From assembly GCA_019973155.2 (NCBI GenBank), contig BPQB01000018.1, positions 454,359 through 518,358 on the forward strand: DNA of 64,000 bases. The letters run 5' to 3'. Position numbers and translations under genes: made by a program. Under the pieces are notes generated by a model. It saw nothing but the letters and a program-made list of their open reading frames with translations, made no database searches and had not been told where the DNA came from. This stretch comes from Phanerochaete sordida. Its lineage: Eukaryota; Basidiomycota; Agaricomycetes; Polyporales; Phanerochaetaceae. Shown piece by piece: positions 31,073 to 42,013 of the stretch; position 1 is the first letter of the stretch, and every line of letters starts with the position of its first letter.

Positions 31073-33732
31073 TAGAGGAGGCCCGGGCGCACCTGTTGCT
31101 AGATCTGTACGAGCGCGTGTGCTTGAATGACATTTTCTTGGCGCAAAAAGATGTGCTGTCGGTCGTGCGCCGTGGGGCTGACATGTCGCTGGCACACACG
31201 CTCGGGCGCGCTGTGCATTACGCGGGTGGCGTGAGCGGTAGCGCGAGCGAGTTGCGAGCGAGTTGGGCACCATTCGCGTGTGCCGCTGATCCACGCTTGC
31301 GCCGCGTCCGTCCATTGTTTTGGCATGCGCGCGTTGTTTGGCCTTCCCGGTTGACAGAGTCTTGCGGTTCCCAGGCTCTCGCCGCGGCGGAATCGGCGTC
31401 CCTCTGAGTCGACTCCTCTTCCCGCCACCATCCGCCCCGGGCGTGCCCTGCGACAGGCCGTCGACGCGCTGCTGGTGCGTCTGAAGACGCAGGCGGTGAG
31501 CGTTGCACGACTGCGCAGACGAGCCCTAAACTCACCCGTTCGCAGCACGCCGTCCGTCCCCTGCGCGCAAAGTCGCTCGCGCACCCCGAGCGTTTCCGCC
31601 CATGCACGCATCCGCACCGCGCCATCCACGCCATCCACGCCGTCGCCCTCGCAATTTCACCCGCCCGCTGCGCTGCCCACGAGCGCTTCCTTCGTCGAGA
31701 ACGCGGTCGCATTCGTGAGCCTTTGGCGACATTTTCGACGCCGGATTTGCGGGGCCAGACCCGCCGGAGGCCAATTTGCGGGAGGGAGGACTGGGCTTTG
31801 GAGGAGGAGCCGTCGACGGCGGTGTCTCGCCGGCAGCCCTCAACGCGTCCGCTCCTGCGACAACCACGCCGCCACTGGACGTGCGCACCGCGGGCGCTTC
31901 CTTTAGTGGATTTCGCGTCGAAATCGAAGGCGTTCCGCGCGTTTTTCGTGGCCGAGCGTGCAGACCTCCGGCCGCCGGAGGCCAAGTTGGGGGAAGGGAG
32001 AGATTTGGCCGTCGCAGGCGGGGTCCCGCCTCGCGCAGACCAATGCGGGCGCAGTGCCCGCGGCGCGTTCTTGGCGGCACCGTCCGCGACATCGTCTCGC
32101 CGCCCCGCCCCCGCACGCCGCACACAGCTCCGCCGCACCGCCATCGCTGCCGCACGCTGCCCGGCGCACGACGGGCGCTTCACCGCGTAGAAATCGCGTG
32201 CAGATTCCTTCGAGTTTGCGTGTTTTTGGCGGCAGATTTCTGGGGTCTCAGCCGCCGGAGGCCAAGTTGTGGAGGGGAGACACTGCCTTGTGAATGCCTC
32301 GACGGCTGCAGCGCTCTGCTGCCAACGCCGCCTGCGCGCAGCCGACGTCGTCCGCGGCTCCCCGGATGCCCTGCACGCCGTCTCGATATTTGAGCGTCCC
32401 GCGATCCGAGCGCCGTCGCGCCGTCGCGCCGCAGCTTTGACCGCGCGGGTTGACTCCGTGGACCACCTGTGGTTCGAGGTGAGCGTCGTGCACTCGTGCA
32501 GATCGTCCCACAGCTCACCCAGAGTCTTTCTCGGCAGCGCGAACGCCGGCCGTGGATTTTGCGCTCCGGCGAACCATGGTCGTCAGCCCGGCGCCGTCCT
32601 CGCACGCCCAAGCCCCGCCGCCGCACCTCGATGTCCCGCCGCCGTCCTGCCTGCGCCCCGCGTCGCCCGCGGCCTTTGCCCCGACCCCGGCAACTTCGAC
32701 CGCGGATTTCGACGTCCGGCGACCGACACAAAGGCAGTCCGCGGGCCGCGCCGTCGCGAATGCCGCCCTGGGCTTCTTGTCTTGGCGTAGCAACGTGTAC
32801 CGTCGACGGGCGGCGACGGGCAGGACGAGGGGACACAGCGGGCTGGTTTTCGCGCGCCGTACGTGACACTGGTGAGTCTTGGTCTTCATGTCCCCGCGCG
32901 TTGCTTGTGTCTGATCGCGTGCCTTTGCCAGAAAGGTGAAAAGGTCCCGCCGCGGCGCTCGACGGTACGAGGGCTACGTGACGCGGACTGCGAGGGCGAC
33001 CCCCGCCAGCTGGTCGCGCGTGTACCGAGCGTCTGTGTGCGAAATACGGGGTGAGTCTACCCACGCGCTGTGGAGATACGAGCGTGTACTTACGTCTGGG
33101 CTGGAGAACCTGGCGCGGAGTGGCTGGAGGCTTTGTGCGCCGGCGGGCGCGACTCCCTGGAATCAAAGACGCCGCCGGTGGCTTGCGCGAGCGCGAATGG
33201 CGAGGCGGATGGCCGAGATGGCGTGGGGCGCGCGAGGGACCCAAACTCGGCCTTTGCGTGCAGTGAGCACGGGGCGGTCCACGCGACGGTCTACAGCCAA
33301 GAGACGACCTGTCAAGAGGCGATTCAGAGGTGAGCAAAGCATTGAATCGGGGTTTGCGCACCATACGCGCGAGCGCAGGCCAAGCTGACCCTGCGCGCAA
33401 ATGCGGACTATATGCGCGAGGTGGTCGCGTGAACGCGCGGCGGAAGAGCGGAGGGAGCGCCGGGCGGAGAGAGCGAGACGGTGCGTGTGCTTGCATCTGC
33501 GAGGCAGCGGACGAGGCGCAAGCGCGAGCAGCAAAAGCGAGGCGGGGCAAGCGTTGGCACGTTGGCAGCGGGGAAGTGGAAAGGACGAAAAGGACAGCGC
33601 GACTGCCGCGGTGGGAAGGCCAGCGGCAAACAAGGCAGATTTCACAGACCAGAGGCAAGGTTCTAGGTCGCCGCATCGAACAGAGTCGCGCGGAGCCCTG
33701 TCAGTCCGCCGTCACGCCGGAGCGCCCGCGCC
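31073..33732. other. GC-rich island sequence without a firm gene
   Basis: Very GC-rich, so all frames stay open for long runs; the longest (498 codons, minus, 32180-33676) is Arg/Pro/Ser-rich with no domain and no codon logic. Weak plus-strand hints are an open run ending RGLRDADCEGDPRQLVARV before a GTGAGT donor at 33051, and a second (GAVHATVYSQETTCQEAIQR) before GTGAGC near 33331. These could be exons of a fast-evolving or dying gene, but no complete model can be built. Confidence 0.4.
31735..32300. repeat. thrice-repeated GCCGCCGGAGGCCAAGTTG motif
   Basis: Three copies of CCGCCGGAGGCCAA(G/T)TTG at about 31762, 31969 and 32251. Each is preceded within ~40 bp by a T-run plus GGCxGA/GGATT and followed by a G/A-rich GGGAGGGGAGA-like stretch. 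Spacing is about 207 and 282 bp. The copies are diverged outside the core. Confidence 0.6.
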
Positions 33733-33937
33733 CGCAACACTGCTGGAGGCGCTTCCCAGCCATATGGATCCTCGTGAGTGCATCCAGCCAGCAAAAGCTG
33801 ATTGTTAAAATTAAGCCCTTCGCCGAGGCAAGCTGTTCATTTGTCCGCATCCCATCTCTCCTCACAACGCTCACGATGCCTCCTGCGCCCACGTAGGTCA
33901 CCGTCCGGGTGCTCTGCCCGCGTCATACCCACTGAAC

Positions 33938-36057
33938 ATGGCCGAGTCCAGTCCATCCTTCTTGCCACGCATAGAGTCCGTGTTTTATGCGGTATTCGAT
34001 GAGCACCAGGGTCCGAAGATCGTCCATCAGGTACCTGAGGGTCTCATCGCCGGCCAGCACTCCAACTTTGCCAATGTCTTCTCCGTACCAGGCAGCCTCT
34101 TCACGACCTCGCCCACGAGCTCGACACCGGGCCCATTCCCTTCGGAGCAGTCGATCGCACGCGTCGCCGCGTCCGTACTGTCCTCCCCGGTCCTGTCGCG
34201 TCTCGGCGAGCGGCCGCTCTTCCCGTCCCCGCAGAAGCGCGGGACCGCTGCCGGCCGCATCCTCTTCAACTTCGACGACGTGTCCAAGTACATCATTCCC
34301 CCGAGTGCGCTGTGCGGACGCCTCGTCAAGTTCGCGACGCGGAGCCACCGGATAATAGGGTTCCCCGTCGAACTCAAGGGCCGCTACCGGCGGAACTACT
34401 TCCGCTACAACCTCTGCTTCGTCTTCGACCGGAACGCGGACCTCAGCTGCTACGAGCCCGTCGTCCGCAAAGTCAGCCGCGTGCTGACGTCGTGCGAGGT
34501 GCGCGCGCCCGTCTCTGTGCCGCGCGCCGGCTGACGCTGCGCAGGAGGAGTCCGCCTTCCTGTCCGGCCCCAACAGCGCGCCCGCGATCCACGCGATCCT
34601 GGAGCAGCTCTACGAGGACCTGAACTCGTACTCGGAGACGTCCATCCAGATCGACGAGTTCAACTCCATCGATCTCAAGATCTTTCCGTTCTACCCGAAC
34701 CCGCCGCCGGTCAAGGACTGGCAGGTGCCCCTCGCCCTCATCAACATCACCCGGAGGATCGAGCCGAACTGGGACCTGACCGTGGCGAAGGTGAGGCTCG
34801 CGGTGGCCAGCGCGCAGGCGTGGTGCTGAATGCCGCAGGTCGTGCAATATATAGACGGTGTGAACCATGTCGCCCGAATAGCGCGGCTCGCGGATTGCGA
34901 CATCGATTTGTGCCGCCAGGCCATGGCCCACCTATTGTATGTGCACGGTCCGCGCCACATTAACACCGCATATCTCACAGTATTCGCCCACAGGTACTAT
35001 CAAGTTATCATGATGATTGACATCTTCCAGTATTCGAACATGTACACCCTGCGAAAAAGCGTACAATGGCTCGCCGATGAGCCGCACGTCAGAGAAGAGT
35101 GTGGGCCCTACGCCACTAGGCCAGGTAAAGTGCACTCCGATCGTTATATCCGCGCAAAGACTTATTTCTCGCCAGACCGCGACACCCCGGACTGGCCGAA
35201 GCTCCTGCACTTGTACTCGCGACTGAAGCCAGGGATAACGGTCTACGAATGGATGGAAGAGTATGGCGTGCAAGACCTCGGCATCGACGTCCGCCGTTTT
35301 ACTAGCTTCGGAGTCGTCAAGGTAGAGTCCCCAGCTACGCTTCAACGAACCGCGCGCTCAAACCCCCCAGGGCTTTCTGCGCAGAGTGCACCGCTGGCCG
35401 GTGCTTCTGCGTCCCGCCGATGCCCCCGGCGCGCCGCTCGAGAAGAGTGGGCTCTCCGCGGACATGAGCCGCACGCCGACGCGCACAAAATCCGAACAAA
35501 ACACCAAGCACCTGCTGCACCCGCTCGAGCCTGCCGCGCCGGCCGAGCCGCAGAAGCGGCCGAGCCTCGCAGAGACGACGCTCGAGCAGCTGCGCGCGCG
35601 CGAGGCGCAGCGCCAGACGCTCCCGAGCCGGCGCACGCGCGGGCAGCGCTCGGACAGCATCGCGACGATCACCGTCGACCACTTCCGCCGGCACGGCGGC
35701 GCGGCGAACGGCGCGCAGATCACGCCGCCGTCGCCGCGCGCGCTCGTGAAGCTCTCGCCGGACCTCCTCGGCGGCAGCGGCGAGCTCGTCGACAGCGAGC
35801 ACTCGAGCGGCGGGCTCTCGGTCATGACTGTCTCGCGCCCGCGCCTCTCGCGCTCGCCGTCTGCGCCGCTCGCGCCGCTGCAGGCCCCGGGCCCGCCGTA
35901 CCCGCCCGAGCTGCTCGCGCTGCTCGACGGCGAGCACCACACGGACGAGCTGTGCACGCGCTTCGAGGTCGGGCTGCCGGTGCTCGAGGAGTGGCTGCGG
36001 ATTGCGGGCGGTGGAGGCGACGAGGACTTCGGACAGGTCGCGATAATATACAGGTGA
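33938..36057 (+). CDS. NPR2: nitrogen permease regulator 2 (Npr2), right copy
   Basis: Same protein family and layout as the left copy: longin-type N-terminus (PRIESVFYAVFDEHQGPKI), central helical region and C-terminal 'DELCTRFEVGLPVLEEWL' ending VAIIYR. Introns of 46, 48, 57 and 49 nt are removed to give 639 residues, one fewer than the left copy because of an indel in the Ala/Pro stretch near 35540. Most differences from the left copy are silent or conservative, which suggests that both proteins have been kept under selection or that the duplication is recent. It sits 69 bp from the convergent RCL1 stop. The third intron is a multiple of three with no stop in this copy, so its retention would insert 19 residues; in the left copy retention would bring a stop. 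Confidence 0.93.
34791..34838 (+). other. NPR2 intron present only in the right copy
   Basis: A 48-nt GT-AG intron (GTGAGG...GCCGCAG) between codons for ...LTVAK and VVQYIDG. The left copy reads GCGAAG directly into GTCGTG at the same point, with no scar. Confidence 0.92.
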
Positions 36058-36126
36058 TAGTGGACGAGGTGTATAGGGTATACCCGGGCTTCCATATACC
36101 GAGACGGCCCGTATGATACAGAGTGT

Positions 36127-37569
36127 CTACGCGAGAGTCCGGTTCGCGTTGACGTAGCCGGTGCCGTAGCAGGAGAACAGAAGCTCTGTCGACTCTGGGT
36201 CTGATTTGTCTGCGGGCACAATCTTGAACGACGTGCCAAACGTCTGGTGGACGTCACGAAGGAACTGGATACTGCAGAGCGCATTAGCCTCTGCAGAGGA
36301 GACAGGCCCGCGCTACTTACGTTCGTAGTGTCGGTTCACCCATCAGACACCGGCCGACGTCTTCACTGCCAAGCACCATCATAAGCAGGACAAGCACTTG
36401 GTGCTGCTTGTCGACGCAACCTCCTCTCCGAATTTCCGACAGCAGTGCCCGTGATGCGGTCAAAGCAACGTCTTCTGGGGCGCCACCAGGGACAGAAACG
36501 GCTTCTGCAGAGTGCATGGCGCCCGTCGTTGATTCCGCCAGCAAGCTCAAAGCGTAGCCTGGTGATCTGGGACGACGTGAGGTATAGTCGCAAAGCATTG
36601 GCTTGTTGCACTCACTTCCCACTGTCTTCACCCTTGTAAACGTCGGAGTACAAGTATATGTCCGGGATGTAGCGGTTGAGAACAGACCGTGCTGCCTCAA
36701 TCATTCGGTTGGAGAACTGAGGGCTGACACGGACGGCATGGCTGGGGAGATGTGTTAGATGCCAGACAAAGCGACAAGTGATGTCGCACGTACGCGATGC
36801 CTCGTATGCGCTTTATTCTCCCTCGGTCGACGAAGTTCAGTGTCTTGACTTGCTTCACGACAGGGCAGAGGAATTGTACTTCGCCTCCGCCAAGAGGTGC
36901 AGCACCACGCTTTTTTATCTGTAAGACGCATCAGCAAAAGCTCAGTCTCATGGAAGGTGGGTTACGTGCCCGAAGCTCCAAGCCTTCTGAGATGCCAAAC
37001 AGCTGTAGGTGCGGGAGCGTGACAGTTCGGATGAGATCAGCCTGCAACATGATCAGCGAAGTTCATTTGCAAGATACAAGGGACGCACTGAGAGGTCACG
37101 GTCGTCGGAGGTGATGCCCCGTAGTGTTAGCTGGAGAGGCTTTTTGGAGAACGGCGCGAGCATTACTATCGGCTCGAGGAAGTAGCCGATAGAGCGCGAG
37201 AGCGGGCACTCATGTACGACGGTGCCTCCTGCAATAATTCCTGGCTTAACAAGAAGCGCGGTACCTGCGCAGACGTCAGTCCTCTGTCACCCGTAGAGCG
37301 AGAGTCACCGCGCACCAGTGACCGAGATCTCGATGACTGTTCCATTCGTGACACGCTCCAGCAACCGTAGTAGGCTGACCTCGTAGTCTGGTCTTGTCAG
37401 AAGCATCAATTATCAACCTGTTATACGACGCACCTCTGAGACCGGGATTCTTGTCGTCTGGCCGGATTTTGTCGATCTTGACGGGCTTTCCACTCAGGAT
37501 AGAGAGGACCAAGCGGTGGCGAAGGTATTGGTGACCGCTGAAGTGTAGGACCGTGACAGGCTGTGCCAT
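36127..37569 (-). CDS. RCL1: RNA 3'-terminal phosphate cyclase-like protein Rcl1
   Basis: Rcl1 works in the nucleolus with the GTPase Bms1 during 40S ribosome assembly and is linked to pre-rRNA cleavage at site A2. The start HFSGHQYLRHRLVLSILSGK is diagnostic. Next come DYEVSLLRLLERVTNGTVIE, KPGIIAGGTVVHECPLSRS and ITSDDRDLSADLI, then KKRGAAPLGGGEVQFLCPVV and the C-terminal FSCYGTGYVNANRTLA. It lacks the catalytic histidine context of true RNA cyclases, as is usual for Rcl1. About nine exons; one intron (36919-36969) is GC-AG. Its last exon lies partly inside the duplicated block. It is divergent from UBA3 with a ~250-bp shared promoter. Confidence 0.93.
36919..36969 (-). other. GC-AG intron in RCL1
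   Basis: On the minus strand the exon ends GAGCTTCGG, the intron starts GCACGT and ends CTTACAG, 51 nt. Only this join gives ELR|IKKRGAAPLGGG, as in the family. Reading through hits a stop, and the nearby GT shifts the frame. Confidence 0.75.
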
Positions 37570-37817
37570 ATTGTCCGCGCGCACGAAGTAGCAAAGAGTG
37601 TAGAGGATGAATGAATCCGGGGCTGATGAGAGTCGAGAGAAAGCTCCCAACAGCCAATCGGCATGCAGCCTCGAGAAACTCTTGGGCGTCTCGAAGCGGG
37701 CGCCTGCTAAATTACCGCGCGCTTATCGAGTCGCGTATTACGCGCCGTTGCCCACTCAGCAGCGCTCACTCACGCCTCCCATCCTCCTCCATCTCGTCCC
37801 GCCGCATCTTCCACATC

Positions 37818-39476
37818 ATGGCCGCAGCAGTCGCGACAAACGGTGCAGCCGTTGCTGCCGATTGGCCCGGACGATACCACCACATAGACCAGGTCTTGGA
37901 CACGCCAGGACCGCGCACGGATCCGTCCTTCCAGGCGGGCGATGAGGTGCGTGCATTCGGTCGTGCGCCACGCACCTACGCTGAGCATTGCACAGGTCAA
38001 AGAGTTTCTCAGAGACAAGTGCAAGATCCTTGTGATCGGTGCCGGAGGCCTCGGATGCGAGATTCTGGCCAACTTGGCTCTATCCGGGTTCAAGGACATC
38101 CATGTCATTGACATGGACACCATAGACATCAGCAACCTCAACCGGCAATTCTTGTTCAGGTGCGCTCCACTGGCGTTGGTTACTGCCGCTTTGCCTCAGA
38201 CATCGCGAACAGGTCCAAGGATGTTGGCAAGCCGAAGGCACTCGTCGCCGCCGAGTCCATCATGACTCGCGTGCCCGGTGTGAAGATCACTCCGTCAGTC
38301 GAGTGCATGTAGTGCGTTGAGTGTGCTGACAAGGTGGGCAGATACTATGGAAAGATCCAGGACAAGGATGAAGACTACTACATGCAATTTAACCTCGTAA
38401 TATGCGGCCTCGACTCCGTAGAAGCTCGCCGCTGGATCAACGCGACTCTTGTGAACATGGTGGACCCGGAGAACCCGGAGAGCCTCAAGCCTCTTATTGA
38501 CGGCGGCACAGAAGGCGAGTCCTGATCAGACGCAGGGCGGCTCGCGCTTACATTCCATCCAGGCTTCAAGGGCCAAGCCCGTGTCATTCTCCCCACTATC
38601 TCGTCATGCTACGAGTGCTCACTAGACATGCTGAACAAGCCCACCGCGTTCCCCATCTGTACCATAGCCAACACACCACGTCTGCCAGAGCACTGCATCG
38701 AATGGGCATCAGTCCTGGAATGGCCGCGCGTCCACGGAGGTGATGCACGCGTTCTCCATATCCGGAAGCGCGTCTCACTGACCTTCATACAGACAAGAAG
38801 ATGGACACCGATGACCCCGAGCACATCGGCTGGCTGTACAAGACCGCGCTTGCTCGTGCGAAGGAGTTCAACATCGAGGGCGTGACGTACTCGTTGACTC
38901 AGGGAGTCGTGAAGAACATCATCCCTGCCATCGCCTCCACCAACGCTATCATCGCCGGTAAGTATGCCCCATTAGCGGCTGTATGCTGGAGCTTACTTTC
39001 ACCCAGCATCATGTTGCAACGAGGCGTTTAAGATCGCCACAAGCTCTGCGGCCTACCTCAACAACTACTTCATGCTCATCGGGACTGACGGCGTCTACTC
39101 CTTCACATTCGAACATGAGAAGAGGCCAGAATGCCCTGTCTGCGGTGGCGAGGCCGTCGACCTCACCATCAGCAAGGGGATGACTGTCGACAAGCTCATC
39201 GAGACCCTTGTGGAACGGCAGGACATGTGAGTAGCCCTCAGTTATTTGAACATGACTTGTGCTGACGACCTTCCAGCCAAATCAAGAAGCCGTCATTGTC
39301 GAGCCCAACGAAACAGATCTACTTCCAGGCTCCACCGCAGCTTGAGGAAGCCACTAGACCCAACCTAGAGAAACCTGTCTCGGAACTTGTCGAAGAGGGC
39401 GGAGAAATCACCGTGACTGCTACTTCCCTTCCATTCAGCTTGTCCCTCCGCATCCACTACACATAGATTGATCTGC
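37818..39476 (+). CDS. UBA3: NEDD8-activating enzyme E1 catalytic subunit (Uba3)
   Basis: Uba3 with Ula1/APPBP1 adenylates Rub1/NEDD8 and passes it to Ubc12, so cullins can be neddylated. The ATP-binding motif is '[19 protein letters not shown]', followed by '[20 protein letters not shown]'. The catalytic cysteine lies in '[20 protein letters not shown]', and 'CYECS' and 'CPVCGG' give the zinc-binding cysteine pairs. The crossover and C-terminal ubiquitin-fold parts follow (SLSLRIHYT end). About nine exons; intron 38515-38562 is GC-AG. The start [12 protein letters not shown] precedes '[13 protein letters not shown]'. No key residue is missing. Confidence 0.95.
38515..38562 (+). other. GC-AG intron in UBA3
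   Basis: Exon ends GGCACAGAAG, intron starts GCGAGT and ends CCATCCAG, 48 nt. The join gives [16 protein letters not shown], matching the conserved Uba3 sequence. The donor hexamer is identical to that in the adaptin gene (GCGAGT after AAG). Confidence 0.8.
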
Positions 39477-40449
39477 CCCTGCTGACACTGAGTACTTACC
39501 CGAGTCGATCTGGACTGCGCTGTAAGATTGTATCAATATTCTGTATGACCAGCTGCTGACAAAGCCCGAGGCTGCTGAGCATGTCCGACGCAATGAGCCT
39601 ATGTTCGTCTCTTTCGCCCTTCGCGCATATTTCAGAGTCCTTCTGTAGCTGAGTCAGCGTCTTTCTCAGTCAAGAGTACTCACAGTCATGGTGCGAGCCA
39701 TGTCGAGGTCTTGCTTACGATCGAGATCTTGCAATGATACGCGCCGTCCTCGTGGCGTTTTCTAAGCGCCGGTCATGTAACTCGCGTGGTTGGGATTCAA
39801 ATCCTTCATCAGTTTGGAACGCAGCAGCGTGCTAATTTATCAAGAATATAATGAGGAGACTGTATAACTGTGATCTTGTATCTATCTTGTGTATAAAAAT
39901 GGGTCAAGGCAAGTTTGAGCTTGATGAACAGTACACTCAGTCTTACCAGACTTTATGGCACGGTGATGAAGCCGCAAAATGGGTTGTTTCTGTTGGTACA
40001 AGACATCCTGGTTTTTTCCTAATCTTCGGTTGAAATCCGACTCTAAGAGTGGTCGAACTATGCTTTGGTGAAAGGCAGGCCGATAAACCCGCTTGGTTGC
40101 TGATGCAGATATCAAGTCCGAGGCTTAACACTAGATTTGAGAAGAAATGGATTGCATCACGCCAGAATCTCTCAATACGAGCCTCACGTAATCCACGCTC
40201 GGAGAGCCTTGTTTGACGTGCACGGTGAGCAAACCGAGTCCGCAAGATCCGGGTAAGCGCTTTGTCAATGAAGTAAGCCTTGCTTTGAATAGGAGTAAGT
40301 ATGAGAGGTAACAACGTTTGAAGTCCGTCGCTTACTTCAATCATAAGCATGTGACTTGCCGCTTGCCATATACGAGCGGCGGAGCGCGTTACAGCTCAGC
40401 CTACAACCCTCCATCACCTCCATACCCCTACCTCACACGCTCAGCTAAC
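39477..40449. other. AT-richer intergenic stretch between UBA3 and SLT11
   Basis: From about 39,830 to 40,330 the base composition is clearly lower in GC than the flanking genes. It contains the weak minus-strand frame listed separately. The bases before 40450 (CTCACACGCTCAGCTAACATG) look like the SLT11 leader. Confidence 0.5.
39943..40350 (-). pseudogene. possible remnant of a transposon integrase
   Basis: A 135-codon minus frame. The stretch RFAHRARQ..., then 'EARIERFWRDAIHFFSNLVL' and GLD, loosely resembles the 'RIERLW.DV......FF..LE...GLD' pattern I recall from integrase-core proteins of basidiomycete elements, but it is shorter by several residues. The AT-rich composition fits inserted DNA. 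The similarity is weak and may be chance. Confidence 0.22.
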
Positions 40450-41665
40450 ATGCCACCGAAATCCGACATCAACAAGGCTGGTTGGGAGCAGAGTGAATTT
40501 CCCATTCTCTGTGAAACTTGTACGCCAACTCGTTCTCTCATTTGCGGCAGCTAGGCTCACTCTTGTCTGTTCACTAGGCTTGGGGGACAATGCTTTCGTC
40601 CGTATGGTACGTCCTTGTTCTTGTGCAGCGAGAAATAGCTGCTAACAGTATTTTGATAGTCGAAGCAAGAGTTCGGACGTTCCTGCGGTACATGCGCACG
40701 GCCGTTCACCGTCTTCCGCTGGAACCCCGGCACTGGTATGCGCTACAAGACGACCGTCATCTGCCAGACATGTGCCAAGGTTAAGAACGTTTGCCAGACG
40801 TGCCTTCTGGATCTCGAGTTTGGCCTCCCAACGCAAGTGCGCGACACCGCGCTGGCTGTGCAGAACGAGGCTCCGACGAGTGAGATCAACCGGGAGTACT
40901 ATGCGCAGAACATGGAGAGCAAGGTGCGTGTTATTTTCATGTTTAATTTGACTGCAGCTGACAAATATGATAGCTTGAGGGCGACAAGTCACTTCTAGGA
41001 GGCACGAAAGCGTCATCAGCCGGGAAGGAGATGCTCAAGCAGCTTGCACGGACGGACCCGTACTACAAGCGGAACCGACCACGTATTTGCTCGTTCTTCG
41101 TGAAGGGGGAGTGCACCCGAGGAGATGAGTGCCCATACCGGTACGTCAGCTTTGCTGTCTTCTCGTAGCGGCGGTCCTGACCTTTCGGACGCTAGGCATG
41201 AGATGCCCGCGCAGAACGAACTCTCAAAACAAAACATCCAGGACCGATACCACGGCACGAACGACCCTGTCGCGCGCAAGATCATGAACCAGCACGCGAC
41301 ACGCCAGGGCCTCGCGCCGCCAGAAGACAAGTCCATCGTACGTAGCATCTCGCATTTGTCAGTACCCGAGTCTGACTAAACGCTGTCAGACATCCATATT
41401 CCTCACTACGCTCCCTGCCTCGGCGACAGAGGAAACGATCCGCACGAAGGTTGTACAGACACTGCCAAACGTGCCACAGGCCCAAATCAAGTCGGTGGTG
41501 CACGTCGCAAAGTCAAGATGCGCCTTCGTGAACTTCCATGACCGCGAGTCTGCGGAGCTGGCGGCAGCGGCATGGTCCAACGGCCTGGAGATGGACGGCC
41601 AAAACGTAGGCGTGAAGTGGGGTCGTAGTAAGGCGGGGACCAAGGCGAAGGCAGTCGAGGCGTAG
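40450..41665 (+). CDS. SLT11: pre-mRNA splicing factor Slt11/Ecm2 (RBM22)
   Basis: RBM22/Slt11 belongs to the Prp19-related (NTC) spliceosome proteins and contacts U6 snRNA and the intron near the active site. The N-terminus has a dense Cys zinc region: 'FPILCETC', '[17 protein letters not shown]', '[20 protein letters not shown]'. A CCCH finger follows ([20 protein letters not shown]), then a linker and a C-terminal RRM with 'TSIFLTTLP' and '[17 protein letters not shown]'. Length and domain order match the family. About six or seven short introns. It ends in a basic tail ([11 protein letters not shown]). The start at 40450 is the first in-frame ATG before the conserved KAGWE..EFP.LCETC block. 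Confidence 0.94.
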
Positions 41666-42013
41666 TTTGGCTCACTATTTATGCACCATGTTGTACTCTA
41701 TGGCATTTTTTTCTGACACTCGAGGACTAGCTGTTCATGAAGTCATGCTATTGCTCGTAATTGCTACAGATATTGTTTATAATCCAATGTGCAATCAGCC
41801 CTTGCCCAGGGCAGATCGCGTCCGCCTTCCGCCTTCCTTGGCGTCCCATGTCGGTTGAACGTTCCAACGACGGATTCCCTAGTTGAGAGGTACTCCAGCG
41901 CGCCCCCTGCACAGGGCGGGCGCCACTGCCGTGTTGAACGGTGTATTGCGTCTAGAGTCTATCTGATGAAGATCGAGTCTAGTTTGTGACGAACAGTCCA
42001 AGGGCGCGGTCTC
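41666..42013. other. intergenic region between convergent SLT11 and C1-THF synthase
   Basis: Holds the 3' ends of two convergent genes. T-rich stretches near 41,690-41,790 suit 3' UTR and polyadenylation. Nothing else seen. Confidence 0.5.

Larger units (their letters stand above)
33733..36192 (+). repeat. right copy of the 2.4-kb direct repeat carrying NPR2
   Basis: Partner of 18875-21290. On its right side the sequence continues without a break into the intact RCL1 gene, so this is the likely ancestral location. It keeps the NPR2 intron at 34791-34838. Confidence 0.93.

Noticed and set aside
32180..33676. 498-codon minus-strand open frame
   Set aside because: GC-rich DNA leaves few stops in any frame; the translation is Arg/Pro/Ser-rich with no motif, and other frames are open as well.
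39720..39830. tRNA-like T-arm GGATTCAAATCC
   Set aside because: The base before TTC is A instead of G, and no anticodon stem or A-box fits upstream.
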